Shown piece after piece: positions 45,277 to 52,786 of a stretch of 64,000 nucleotides of DNA. The position numbers and the translations under genes are program-made. Below the pieces are notes generated by a model that did not search any database, had not been told where the DNA came from, and saw nothing but the letters and a program-made list of their open reading frames with translations. This DNA is from Caulobacter mirabilis (lineage in GTDB: Bacteria; Pseudomonadota; Alphaproteobacteria; Caulobacterales; Caulobacteraceae), in NCBI RefSeq assembly GCF_002749615.1, contig NZ_CP024201.1, positions 186,001-250,000 on the forward strand. Direction: 5' to 3'. Every line of letters begins with the position of its first letter. Position 1 is the stretch's first letter.

Positions 45277-47310
45277 GTGCGTCGCTTCGTCCTTGGTCTG
45301 ATCGCGTTCCTGGCGGTCGAGGTCGTGGTCGTCGGCCTCGACGCCTTGTTTCCGCCGAACCTCTCGCGCGGCGAGCGGTCGTCGCCCGTCACGCTGGATC
45401 GGCGCGGCGCCTGGCTGCGCGCCCTGCCGGTCGAGGACGGTCGCTGGCGCCTACGGGCCGATCTGAGGCGGACGGATCCTTCCTTCCTTGCCCGGCTGGT
45501 CGCCATCGAGGACGAACGGTTTCGAGAACACGGCGGGGTGGATCCGAAGGCCGTCGCGCGGGCGGCCGGCCAGGCCTTGCTGCGGGGGCGCGTGATCTCG
45601 GGGGCCTCGACCCTCAGCATGCAGACCGCGCGATTGCTCGAACCCCGGCCGCGGACGTTCGGGGCAAAGCTGATCGAGATGGTCCGGGCCGCGCAGATCG
45701 AGGCCCGCTACAGCAAGCGCGACCTGCTGGCCCTGTACCTGACCCTAGCCCCTTACGGCGGCAATCTTGAGGGGGTGCGGGCGGCGAGCCTGAGCTGGTT
45801 CGGCCATGAGCCGGAGACCCTGACCCTGGGCGAGCAGGCGTTGCTGATCGCGCTGCCCCAGGCGCCGGAGGGGCGTCGGCCGGACCGTTTCCCGACCCAG
45901 GCGCGGGCCGCGCGCAATCGGGTCTTGGACCGCATGGCCGACGCCGGGCTGGCGAGTCGGGCGGCGGTCGAAGAGGCCAAGACCGAGCCGTTGCCGACTG
46001 GACGCGAGCGGTTCCCGTCCCTGGCCTGGCACGTCGCCGGCGAGCTGGCGCGCGAAGCCCCGACCCGGCAGGCGACGGTCCGCAGCACCCTGGATGCGGC
46101 CCTGCAGGCGCGGCTGGAGCCGCTGGCCGCCGCCTATGCCCGGCAGCAGGGACCGGAGGCGACGGCGGCGATTCTGGTCGTCGAGATCGAAGGAAGGGCC
46201 GTGCGAGGCGCGGTCGGGTCCGGCGGACTGGACCGCGCCGGCGGCTGGATCGACATGACGACGGCCCTGCGTTCGCCGGGCTCGGCCCTGAAGCCCTTCG
46301 TCTACGCCTTCGCCTTCGATGACGGCGTGGCTGCGCCGGACACCCAGATCGAGGACGTCGCGACCCGCTTCGCCGACTATCAGCCCGAGAACTTCGACCG
46401 CACCTTCCGCGGCAAGGTGACGGCGCGGGAGGCGCTGTCGCATTCGCTGAACGTGCCCGCAGTGGCGATGATGGAGAAGGTCGGGCCGTCCAGTTTCCTG
46501 GCGCGGCTCGAGGCGGCCGACGTACGGCTGGTGCGGCCCAAGGCGGAGACCAAGGCGCCGGGCCTGGCCCTGGCCCTGGGCGGCGAGGGGATCACCCTGC
46601 GCGACCTGGCGGTGCTCTATGCGGCGTTGGGCGACGAGGGCGTGGCGAAACCGCTGGCCTGGACGGAGGAGGAGGCGCGGCGGAACGATCGGTCGCGCGG
46701 AAGCCGGCTGGTGCGGCCCGAGGCGGCGCGGCAGGTCCTGGACATCCTGCGCGAGGCGCCGCCGCCCAAGGGGCGGATTCCGGCGGCCCTGACCCGTGGC
46801 GGGCCGGGCATGGCCTACAAGACCGGCACGTCCTACGGCTTCCGCGACGCGGTCGCGGCGGGCGTGGTGGGAGGTTATGTCGTGATCGTCTGGACGGGGC
46901 GAGCCGACGGCGGCGCACGCGGCGGCCTGACCGGACGGGAGGCGGCGCTGCCGATGCTGTTCGACGCCGCCGATGTTCTGGCCGCGCCGAGCGCCGCGCC
47001 GCCGCGCATCGCGCCGAAAGGGGCTCCGGCGGCGCTGGCCACCCTGCAGAAGGCGGACGCCGGGCCGAACCTGATCTTCCCGCCGGACGGGGCGACGGTG
47101 CAGGTCGAGGGCTATGGGCCGGGTTCGCGCGGCCTGGTGCTCGCGGCCGGCGGCGAGGGGCTGCGCTGGTACGCCGACGGCGCGCCGCTGGCGGTGGACG
47201 CCGTCAGCGGGCGGACGGTCTGGCGGCCCGCCGCAGCGGGCTTCTACGAGCTGACCGTGATCGACGGCGCGGGCCGCGAAGCCCGCGCCAAGGTCCGGAT
47301 CAGGAACTGA
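45277..47310 (+). CDS. pbpC: Penicillin-binding protein 1C
   Basis: 677 residues from GTG 45277. Bifunctional peptidoglycan synthase. Membrane anchor at 5-25. Glycosyltransferase domain: AIEDERFREHGGVDPKAVAR with catalytic Glu, GASTLSMQTARLLEP, and YLTLAPYGGNLEGVRAASLS. Transpeptidase: SPGSALKP with Ser336-x-x-Lys339, SHSLN (SxN motif) and YKTGTSYGFRDA with Lys515-Thr-Gly. The last ~90 residues form the BiPBP_C domain characteristic of PBP1C. Co-encoded with A2M. Its 3' end overlaps the convergent carbonic anhydrase gene by 11 bases. Confidence 0.96.
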   Translation: MRRFVLGLIAFLAVEVVVVGLDALFPPNLSRGERSSPVTLDRRGAWLRALPVEDGRWRLRADLRRTDPSFLARLVAIEDERFREHGGVDPKAVARAAGQALLRGRVISGASTLSMQTARLLEPRPRTFGAKLIEMVRAAQIEARYSKRDLLALYLTLAPYGGNLEGVRAASLSWFGHEPETLTLGEQALLIALPQAPEGRRPDRFPTQARAARNRVLDRMADAGLASRAAVEEAKTEPLPTGRERFPSLAWHVAGELAREAPTRQATVRSTLDAALQARLEPLAAAYARQQGPEATAAILVVEIEGRAVRGAVGSGGLDRAGGWIDMTTALRSPGSALKPFVYAFAFDDGVAAPDTQIEDVATRFADYQPENFDRTFRGKVTAREALSHSLNVPAVAMMEKVGPSSFLARLEAADVRLVRPKAETKAPGLALALGGEGITLRDLAVLYAALGDEGVAKPLAWTEEEARRNDRSRGSRLVRPEAARQVLDILREAPPPKGRIPAALTRGGPGMAYKTGTSYGFRDAVAAGVVGGYVVIVWTGRADGGARGGLTGREAALPMLFDAADVLAAPSAAPPRIAPKGAPAALATLQKADAGPNLIFPPDGATVQVEGYGPGSRGLVLAAGGEGLRWYADGAPLAVDAVSGRTVWRPAAAGFYELTVIDGAGREARAKVRIRN

Positions 47311-47923
47311 TCCCGGCCAGTTCCTCATACTCGGACGGGTTGGTCACGGTGACGTTCAGGTCGTTCACCAGTCCGTTCGACAGGCGGTAGCACCAGCCGT
47401 GCACGGACAGCGGCTGGCCGCGTTTCCAGGCGTCCTGGACGAACAGGTCCGAGGCCACGTTCTGCACCTGGCGGATGACGTTGAGCTCGCACATCCGGTC
47501 CCAGCGTTCCCTTTCCTCAAGGGGCTCGAGATCGTGGCGGTGAGCCTCGTGAACCTCGCGAATCGGGTGCAGCCAGTGGTCGACGAGGCCCAGCCGCAGG
47601 CCGTCCATCGCCGCCTTCACGCCGCCGCAGCCATAGTGGCCGACGACCATGATGTGCTTCACCTTCAAGACCTCGACCGCGAACTGCAGCACGCTGAGGT
47701 AGTTGGCGTCCTGCGGCGGGGCCAGGTTGGCGACGTTGCGGTGCACGAACAGCTCGCCCGGATCCAGGCCGACGATCTCGTTGGCCGGGACGCGGCTGTC
47801 GGAGCAGCCGATCCACAGGTACTCGGGGCTCTGCTGGTTCTCGAGCCGCTTGAAGAAGTCCGGGTCGACCTCGGTCTTCTTCACGGACCAGGCGCGGTTG
47901 TTGGCTTTCAGGTCGTCGAGCAT
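47300..47923 (-). CDS. can: Beta-class carbonic anhydrase
   Basis: 207 residues, similar to E. coli Can. Zinc ligands: Cys in EYLWIGCSDSRVPANEI, His and Cys in MVVGHYGCGGVKAAMDG; the Asp-Arg dyad is in CSDSRVP. ELFVHRNVANLAPPQDANYL and SVHGWCYRLSNGLVNDLNV complete the family pattern. Interconverts CO2 and bicarbonate for carboxylases. It follows the maiA-like gene by 11 bases on the same strand. Confidence 0.97.
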   Translation of the reverse strand: MLDDLKANNRAWSVKKTEVDPDFFKRLENQQSPEYLWIGCSDSRVPANEIVGLDPGELFVHRNVANLAPPQDANYLSVLQFAVEVLKVKHIMVVGHYGCGGVKAAMDGLRLGLVDHWLHPIREVHEAHRHDLEPLEERERWDRMCELNVIRQVQNVASDLFVQDAWKRGQPLSVHGWCYRLSNGLVNDLNVTVTNPSEYEELAGISS

Positions 47924-47934
47924 GCAGGTCCTGC

Positions 47935-48576
47935 CTATTTCGCCGCGTCGGGCTGGTTGTTCGGATGGGCGGCCGCGATCGCCGGGTGCTCGCCGGCGCG
48001 GGCGGCGGCGGCGGCGATGGCCGGGTAGGGAGCCATGTCTACGCCGAAGCGGGACGCGTTGTAGACCTGGGGCACGATGCAGACGTCGGCGATGGTCGGC
48101 GTGTCGCCGAAGGCGTAGCCGCGGCTGTAGCGGGCGACCATCGGCTCCAGCGCGACGAAGCCGTCGTTAATCCAGCGGTGGACCCAGGCGTTCCGCGCCG
48201 GCTCGTCCAGCCCCAGGCCGGACAGCGCCTTGAGGATGCGCAGGTTGTTCAGCGGGTGGATGTCGCAGGCCACGAGCAGGGCCATCGCCCGGACGGCCTG
48301 GCGGTCCAGCGGGTTCTTCGGCAGCAGCGGCGGCTCGGGCCGGGTCTCCTCCAGCCACTCCAGGATCGACAGAGACTGGGTCAGGACGCGGCCGTCCTCC
48401 AGCACCAGCGAGGGCACCAGGTTCTGGGCGTTGAGAGCGTGATAGGCCTCGCTGCGCTGCTGGCCGGCGACCAGGTCGACTGGAACGTAGTCGTAGGCCA
48501 CGCCCTTGAGGTTCAGTCCGATGCGGACCCGGTAGGGCGCCGAGGCGCGCCAGGCGCTGTGCAGGGTGAGCGTCAT
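47935..48576 (-). CDS. maiA: Maleylacetoacetate isomerase/zeta-class glutathione S-transferase
   Basis: 213 residues. The N-terminal thioredoxin-fold SAWRASAPYRVRIGLNLKGV is the zeta-GST start, with LNAQNLVPSLVLEDGRVLTQ SLSILEWLEE as the glutathione-binding region (the SLSI serine included). The C-terminal helical domain has GYAFGDTPTIADVCIVPQVY. With glutathione it would isomerise maleylacetoacetate or maleylpyruvate to the fumaryl form. The upstream gene is an FAH-family hydrolase, its start overlapping by one base (TGATG). Together they could complete a tyrosine/homogentisate or gentisate pathway, although the dioxygenase is not here. Confidence 0.88.
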   Translation of the reverse strand: MTLTLHSAWRASAPYRVRIGLNLKGVAYDYVPVDLVAGQQRSEAYHALNAQNLVPSLVLEDGRVLTQSLSILEWLEETRPEPPLLPKNPLDRQAVRAMALLVACDIHPLNNLRILKALSGLGLDEPARNAWVHRWINDGFVALEPMVARYSRGYAFGDTPTIADVCIVPQVYNASRFGVDMAPYPAIAAAAARAGEHPAIAAAHPNNQPDAAK

Positions 48577-49223
48577 CAGACCACCTTGAAATCGATCACG
48601 CCGACCCCTTCGATCTCGCCGGTCACATGGTCGCCGCGGACCAGAGCCGAAACGCCCTCGGGCGTGCCGGTGAAGATCAGATCGCCGGGTTGGAGCGCCC
48701 AGAGCTTGCCGGCCTCGACAAGAATCTCCTCGACCGACCAGATCATGTCGGAGACCTCGGCCTGCTGCCGGATCTCGCCGTTGACCGACAGGGCGATACG
48801 TCCTTGCGGGATGCGGCCTTCGAACGGGCGGATGGCGCCGATGGGCGCGCTGGCGTCGAAGCCCTTGGCGGCGTCCCAGGGGTGGCCCTTGGCCTTGGCC
48901 ACGGCCTGCAGGTCGCGGCGAGTCAGGTCGACGCCGACGGCGAAGCCGAAGATCGCGCCATGCTCGCCGACCGCCACGACGAGCTCGACCTCGTGGTGCA
49001 GGTCGGTGGTGGCGGAAGGGTAGGGAACGTCCTGGCCCGGAGGGACAATCGCGTCGGCGGGCTTAGTGAAAAAGAACGGCGGGTCCCGGTCGTCCCCGCC
49101 CATCTCGCGCCGGTGGGCGGCGTAGTTGCGCCCCACGCACAGGATGCGGCGCACGGGAAAGGACCGGTCCGAGCCCTCGACGGGAACGACCGGTTGCGGG
49201 CGGATCGGGACGGCATGGGTCAT
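48576..49223 (-). CDS. Fumarylacetoacetate hydrolase family protein
   Basis: 215 residues from ATG 49223. FAH-fold hydrolase of the short (about 220) type: RRILCVGRNYAAHRREMGG at the N-terminus with the catalytic His, FFFTKPADAIVPPG, DLHHEVELVVAVGEHGAIFG carrying the metal-binding Glu residues, and DLIFTGTPEGVSALVRGDHV. Short FAH members act on fumarylpyruvate or other beta-diketo acids, so a gentisate-type route with the downstream isomerase is as likely as tyrosine degradation. In-frame start at 49265 would add 14 basic residues; 49223 is preferred. Confidence 0.87.
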   Translation of the reverse strand: MTHAVPIRPQPVVPVEGSDRSFPVRRILCVGRNYAAHRREMGGDDRDPPFFFTKPADAIVPPGQDVPYPSATTDLHHEVELVVAVGEHGAIFGFAVGVDLTRRDLQAVAKAKGHPWDAAKGFDASAPIGAIRPFEGRIPQGRIALSVNGEIRQQAEVSDMIWSVEEILVEAGKLWALQPGDLIFTGTPEGVSALVRGDHVTGEIEGVGVIDFKVV

Positions 49224-49293
49224 GAGCGCGCTTGTTAGCCGAGCGCGAGCGCGATGTCTCGTCACGAGCGCGCGCGTCTCTCTGTTCTCGGAA

Positions 49294-49333
49294 TTAACCA
49301 GGCTTCAAGGGTCAGGAGGCTTCTTAACCAGGC
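49294..49333. promoter_or_regulatory. Two TTAACCAGGC direct repeats 30 bases apart
   Basis: TTAACCAGGC occurs at 49294-49303 and 49324-49333. TTAACCA is a CtrA half-site-like sequence in Caulobacterales, and TGTCGCG follows at 49337-49343, the sequence type bound by SciP. They lie 65-100 bases before the CHASE3 kinase start. Cell-cycle control is an inference. Confidence 0.35.
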
Positions 49334-49397
49334 GTTGTCGCGATGCCGGGGCTCTCGCAGTGAGACGTCCCGGCCCGCGGCCCGGGGGAAGATGTTC

Positions 49398-50954
49398 ATG
49401 CGCTTCGGGGACTGGAGCATTCCCGCGAAGTTGGTCGCCGTCTTTTCGGCGCTGGTCGCGACGATCGCGGCCACCGGCGTGGTCGTGCACTTCGCCGTGG
49501 AGAATCACGAGCAGTCGGCCGACCGCACCGCTCACGCCCATGAAATCCTGCGCGCGGCCGGCGACGCCGAGTACCGGTTGGTGCGCCAGGAAAACGCCCT
49601 GCGCGGCTACCTTCTCTCGGGGGACGCCTACTATCTGCGCCGGCTCGAAAACGTGCACCGCGCGCGGTTCGAGACTCAGCTGGCCCATCTGCGGCGGATC
49701 ACCGCCGGAGACCCAGAACTCGAAGCGGGCGTTCGCCGCCTGACCGAGGCTTACGGCGACTACCGCCGGCGGGTGATCGAGCCGGTCGAGAGGCTGCCCT
49801 CTTCCGGCGTCGCGCGGATCGAGGCGGCGGGTCTGGTGCGGCCGGATGGTCTCGCCGACCGGGCCATCGAGCCGGCCGAAGCGGCCCTGGCGGTCCTGAC
49901 CCGCCAGGCGGAAGCCCGCGCCGCCCGGGAGGTGGGCGTCCAGGACCGAGCCGCCGCCGTCGCGCGAAGCACGCTCGTGGCGGGCGTTCTGTTCTCGGCG
50001 CTGCTGACGGTCCTGTCGGCGCTATGGCTGTCCCGGATGATCGCGCAGCCGGTCTCCCGCCTGTCGGCCGCCATGGACCGGGTGCGATCCGGCGAGGGCT
50101 TCCATCCGACCGGCGCGACAGCTCGGGGCGACGAGATCGGCCGCCTGACGCGCGCCTTCGACGCCATGGTGGTCGATCTTGATCGTCGCCAGGTTTCCCT
50201 CCGGCAGGCGATGGAGGATCTGACCGTGGCGCGGGACCGAGCCGAGGCGGCCAGCGTCGCCAAATCCCGCTTCCTGGCCAACATGAGCCACGAAATCCGC
50301 ACGCCGCTCAACGGCGTCCTGGGCATGGTCCAGGCCATCGAGATGGATCAGCTCTCGCCGCGCCAGCGTGAGCGCGTGGGCCTGGTCAAGACCTCGGGCG
50401 TCGCCCTGCTGGCCCTGGTCAACGACGTGCTCGATCTGGCCAAGGTCGAGGCGGGTCGGACCGACCTGACGATCGAGCCGTTCGAGCTGCTCGATCTGCT
50501 TGAGGAGGTGAGGGGGACCTTCCAGCCTCTGGCCGAGGCCAAGGCGCTCGCGCTGGTCGTGCAGATCGCGCCTGACGCGGCGGGCGCCTGGGTCGGCGAC
50601 CGGGCGCGGCTGCGGCAGATCCTGTCGAACCTGGTCGCCAACGCGGTGAAGTTCACCGACCACGGCGCGGTGTTCATCGACGGGGGCGCCGGCGGCGATG
50701 GGCTGCGGCTCGTCGTTCGGGATACCGGGATAGGCATTCCGTTCGATCGCCAGGCCGAGCTGTTCCAGAAGTTCACCCAGCTCGACAGTTCGCCCACCCG
50801 CCGGCATGGCGGCGCCGGGCTGGGACTCGCGATCTGCCGCGAACTGAGCGCCCTGATGGGCGGCTCGATCGGCGTCGACAGCGTCGAAGGCCAAGGCGCG
50901 CGGTTCGAGGTGCGCCTGCCGCTGTCGCGCGCGGCTGCTTCCGTCGCGGCCTAG
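49398..50954 (+). CDS. Sensor histidine kinase with CHASE3-like periplasmic domain
   Basis: 518 residues from ATG 49398 (GGGGAAG six bases upstream; ATG 49392 overlaps that site). TM1 at 9-32 (AKLVAVFSALVATIAATGVV). The periplasmic part (35-195) resembles CHASE3: HEILRAAGDAEYRLVRQENA then LRGYLLSGD. TM2 is near 205-225, then a HAMP linker (MIAQPVSRLSAAMDRVRSGE). HisKA with His near residue 298 ([15 protein letters not shown]), N box SNLVANAVKFTDHG, G1 DTGIGIPFD, G2 HGGAGLGLAICREL. No receiver domain. No response regulator gene is adjacent; the next gene is convergent. Confidence 0.93.
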   Translation: MRFGDWSIPAKLVAVFSALVATIAATGVVVHFAVENHEQSADRTAHAHEILRAAGDAEYRLVRQENALRGYLLSGDAYYLRRLENVHRARFETQLAHLRRITAGDPELEAGVRRLTEAYGDYRRRVIEPVERLPSSGVARIEAAGLVRPDGLADRAIEPAEAALAVLTRQAEARAAREVGVQDRAAAVARSTLVAGVLFSALLTVLSALWLSRMIAQPVSRLSAAMDRVRSGEGFHPTGATARGDEIGRLTRAFDAMVVDLDRRQVSLRQAMEDLTVARDRAEAASVAKSRFLANMSHEIRTPLNGVLGMVQAIEMDQLSPRQRERVGLVKTSGVALLALVNDVLDLAKVEAGRTDLTIEPFELLDLLEEVRGTFQPLAEAKALALVVQIAPDAAGAWVGDRARLRQILSNLVANAVKFTDHGAVFIDGGAGGDGLRLVVRDTGIGIPFDRQAELFQKFTQLDSSPTRRHGGAGLGLAICRELSALMGGSIGVDSVEGQGARFEVRLPLSRAAASVAA

Positions 50955-51793
50955 CGGCGCGCGGCCAGAAGGTCGTTCCAGCGCCAGCGCTCCGAGCCGA
51001 GCGCCAGTCTCGGCGACCCAGGAGCATCCGCGAAGGTGATCAGCACCAGGCCCCGCATCGGCTGAGTCCGGCAGGCCGCCGGGGCGAAGGCGACCTCCAT
51101 GGCGATCGCCTGGCGCACCCCGGCCAGGCCCTTGCCGTCCTGGCCGGGGTTGCGCATCCACTCCCCGTTCCAGACCAGGATGGCCTTGCCGCCGGCCGAC
51201 AACGAACGATGCGCCTGTGTCACGGCGGCGCGGACCTCGCGATCTCCGCGCAAGGCCTCCTGCAGGCGCTCGACCATGTCGCAACGCCCGCCGCCTCCGC
51301 CGCCTGCGCCATCGCCGCCCCCAGCGCCCTGCCCGGCTCCGGCGACCAGCGCACCGGCCAGGGCGGCGTCACCGAGCAGGACGGAGGGTTCGCCAATGGC
51401 GCCGCCGGGCGCGGGCAGGGGCTCCACGTCCGGCGGCGGCGAAGTCTTGGCGACGCGCGGCTGAACGACCGGCTTGGCGGGGGAGGGGCGTTTCGCGGCA
51501 GGTTTCGGGGTGGCCGGCGGCGCCTTGCGCGGCGCCGCGGCCGCCGGCTTGTCCGGCGCCTTGCTCGCGGTCTCGGCGGGTTTGGGGGCGGGCGGCGGTT
51601 CCGGCGGAGGCGGAGGAGGCGGCAGGACGATCGCGGCGATCGGCGTTTCCGGATAGGCCGTGACGGCGGGGCCTCGCGGGGTCACGGCCGCCAGGGTCAG
51701 GAGCAGCGCGACGTGCGCCGAGACGGCCAGGCCGACGGCGGGCGCCCAGCGCTTCAGGCGCGCTGACGGGGCTCGGTCATCCGCTCGGGTCAT
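50951..51793 (-). CDS. TonB-like envelope protein with non-canonical C-terminus
   Basis: 280 residues from ATG 51793; an in-frame ATG at 51871 is possible. A TonB-like N-terminus: basic residues, one transmembrane helix (AVGLAVSAHVALLLTLAAV), then a proline-rich spacer (PPPPPPPEPPPAPKPAE) continuing with Lys-Pro-Ala repeats. Instead of a TonB C-terminal domain (no YP-x-x-A or VRV-like strand) there is a glycine-rich stretch and a 100-residue domain with two cysteines (RCDMVERLQEALRGDREVRA, GKAILVWNGEWMRNPGQDGK, PAACRTQPMRGLVLITFADA). That domain is unknown to me. It may be a periplasm-spanning adaptor that is not an energy transducer. Its stop overlaps the kinase stop by four bases. Confidence 0.75.
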   Translation of the reverse strand: MTRADDRAPSARLKRWAPAVGLAVSAHVALLLTLAAVTPRGPAVTAYPETPIAAIVLPPPPPPPEPPPAPKPAETASKAPDKPAAAAPRKAPPATPKPAAKRPSPAKPVVQPRVAKTSPPPDVEPLPAPGGAIGEPSVLLGDAALAGALVAGAGQGAGGGDGAGGGGGGRCDMVERLQEALRGDREVRAAVTQAHRSLSAGGKAILVWNGEWMRNPGQDGKGLAGVRQAIAMEVAFAPAACRTQPMRGLVLITFADAPGSPRLALGSERWRWNDLLAARR

Positions 51794-51871
51794 GCGGCCC
51801 CGCGCCGCGGATGCGGAAACAGGACGGGGACGATCGATCTTCGCCAGCGAGACATTTTTCGCTGAAACCAC

Positions 51872-52150
51872 CTGACCACGTCAGGATCGTGGCGCCGGGA
51901 TCGTGATTTTGAGCGCTAGCGTTCCAATTGTGCGGAATATGATCGATACGCTACTCTAGGTTTGAGCAGATGGGCGCGCTGAACGCGCAACTCTCAATAT
52001 AGTTCCATCCCTCGAAATATTATTTGTTTGGGCGCGTGTGATCTTACATGCGGCGGCCATGTTATTGCCAACGCCTCGCCATCATTCTGCCTCGACCGAT
52101 CCCGTAGTTGCGGGGTTGCGTGATTACTGGGGTTCGGTCCCTGGGAAAGA
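51872..52150. other. A+T-rich promoter region before OmpA lipoprotein
   Basis: 279 bases, noticeably richer in A+T than neighbouring DNA, especially 51998-52032 (AATATAGTTCC, TCGAAATATTATTTG). No open frame or strong hairpin. I take it as the regulatory region of the OmpA lipoprotein and of the divergent TonB-like gene. Confidence 0.4.
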
Positions 52151-52735
52151 ATGGAGAGAGACTTGAACAGATCGATGCTCAAGACCGCGGCCGTTGGCGG
52201 CCTGCTGGTCACGATGGGATTGGTGACGACCGGCTGCGCGAGCCACAAGTTCGTGCGCGAACAGGTGGCTGTGGTCGATCAGCGCGTCGAGGGGGTCGAC
52301 CAGCGGGTGACCCAGGTCGACGGCACGGCGCGCCAGGCGCTGGACCGCGCGACCTCGGCCCACAAGCTGGCCGAGGGCAAGTTCCTCTATGAGGTGGTGC
52401 TGTCCGACGACTCGGTGAAGTTCCCGACGGATCGGCACGCCCTGTCGCCGGAAGCTGAACAGCGGCTGGCCGAATTCGCCGACCGCCTGAAGGGCGAGAA
52501 CCGCAACGTCTACCTGGAGATCCAGGGGTACACGGACTCGACCGGCGACGAGGCTCACAACGAGCAACTCGGCCAGGCCCGCGCCGAGGCCGTTCGCCGT
52601 TACCTCAACCGCGCCGGCGTCGCGCTGAACCGTATGGCGACGATCTCGTATGGCGAAGCCGAACCGGTCGCGCCGAACGAAACCCGCGAAGGCCGCGCGC
52701 AAAACCGCCGCGTCACCATCGTGGTGCTGAGCTAG
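52151..52735 (+). CDS. OmpA-domain outer-membrane lipoprotein
   Basis: 194 residues from ATG 52151, or TTG 52163, which has GGAGAGAGAC just ahead. Lipobox VTTGC near residue 29. A coiled-coil-like heptad stretch (VREQVAVVDQRVEGVDQRVT) spans about 35-70, similar to the helical stalk of Lpp-like proteins. The C-terminal OmpA domain has LYEVVLSDDSVKFPTDRHAL, VYLEIQGYTDSTGDEAHNEQ, LGQARAEAVRRYL and GRAQNRRVTIVVL, with the Asp and Arg that bind peptidoglycan. It should tether the outer membrane to the wall. Confidence 0.9.
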   Translation: MERDLNRSMLKTAAVGGLLVTMGLVTTGCASHKFVREQVAVVDQRVEGVDQRVTQVDGTARQALDRATSAHKLAEGKFLYEVVLSDDSVKFPTDRHALSPEAEQRLAEFADRLKGENRNVYLEIQGYTDSTGDEAHNEQLGQARAEAVRRYLNRAGVALNRMATISYGEAEPVAPNETREGRAQNRRVTIVVLS

Positions 52736-52741
52736 GAGACA

Positions 52742-52768
52742 CGGCCGCTCCCGTTCGGGGAGCGGCCG
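52742..52768. terminator. Hairpin between ompA-like and S9 peptidase genes
   Basis: A perfect 11-base-pair stem (52742-52752 with 52758-52768, loop GTTCG) between two convergent stop codons. No T run; could serve both strands. Confidence 0.6.
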
Positions 52769-52786
52769 ACGCCGCCGTCGGCGGAA

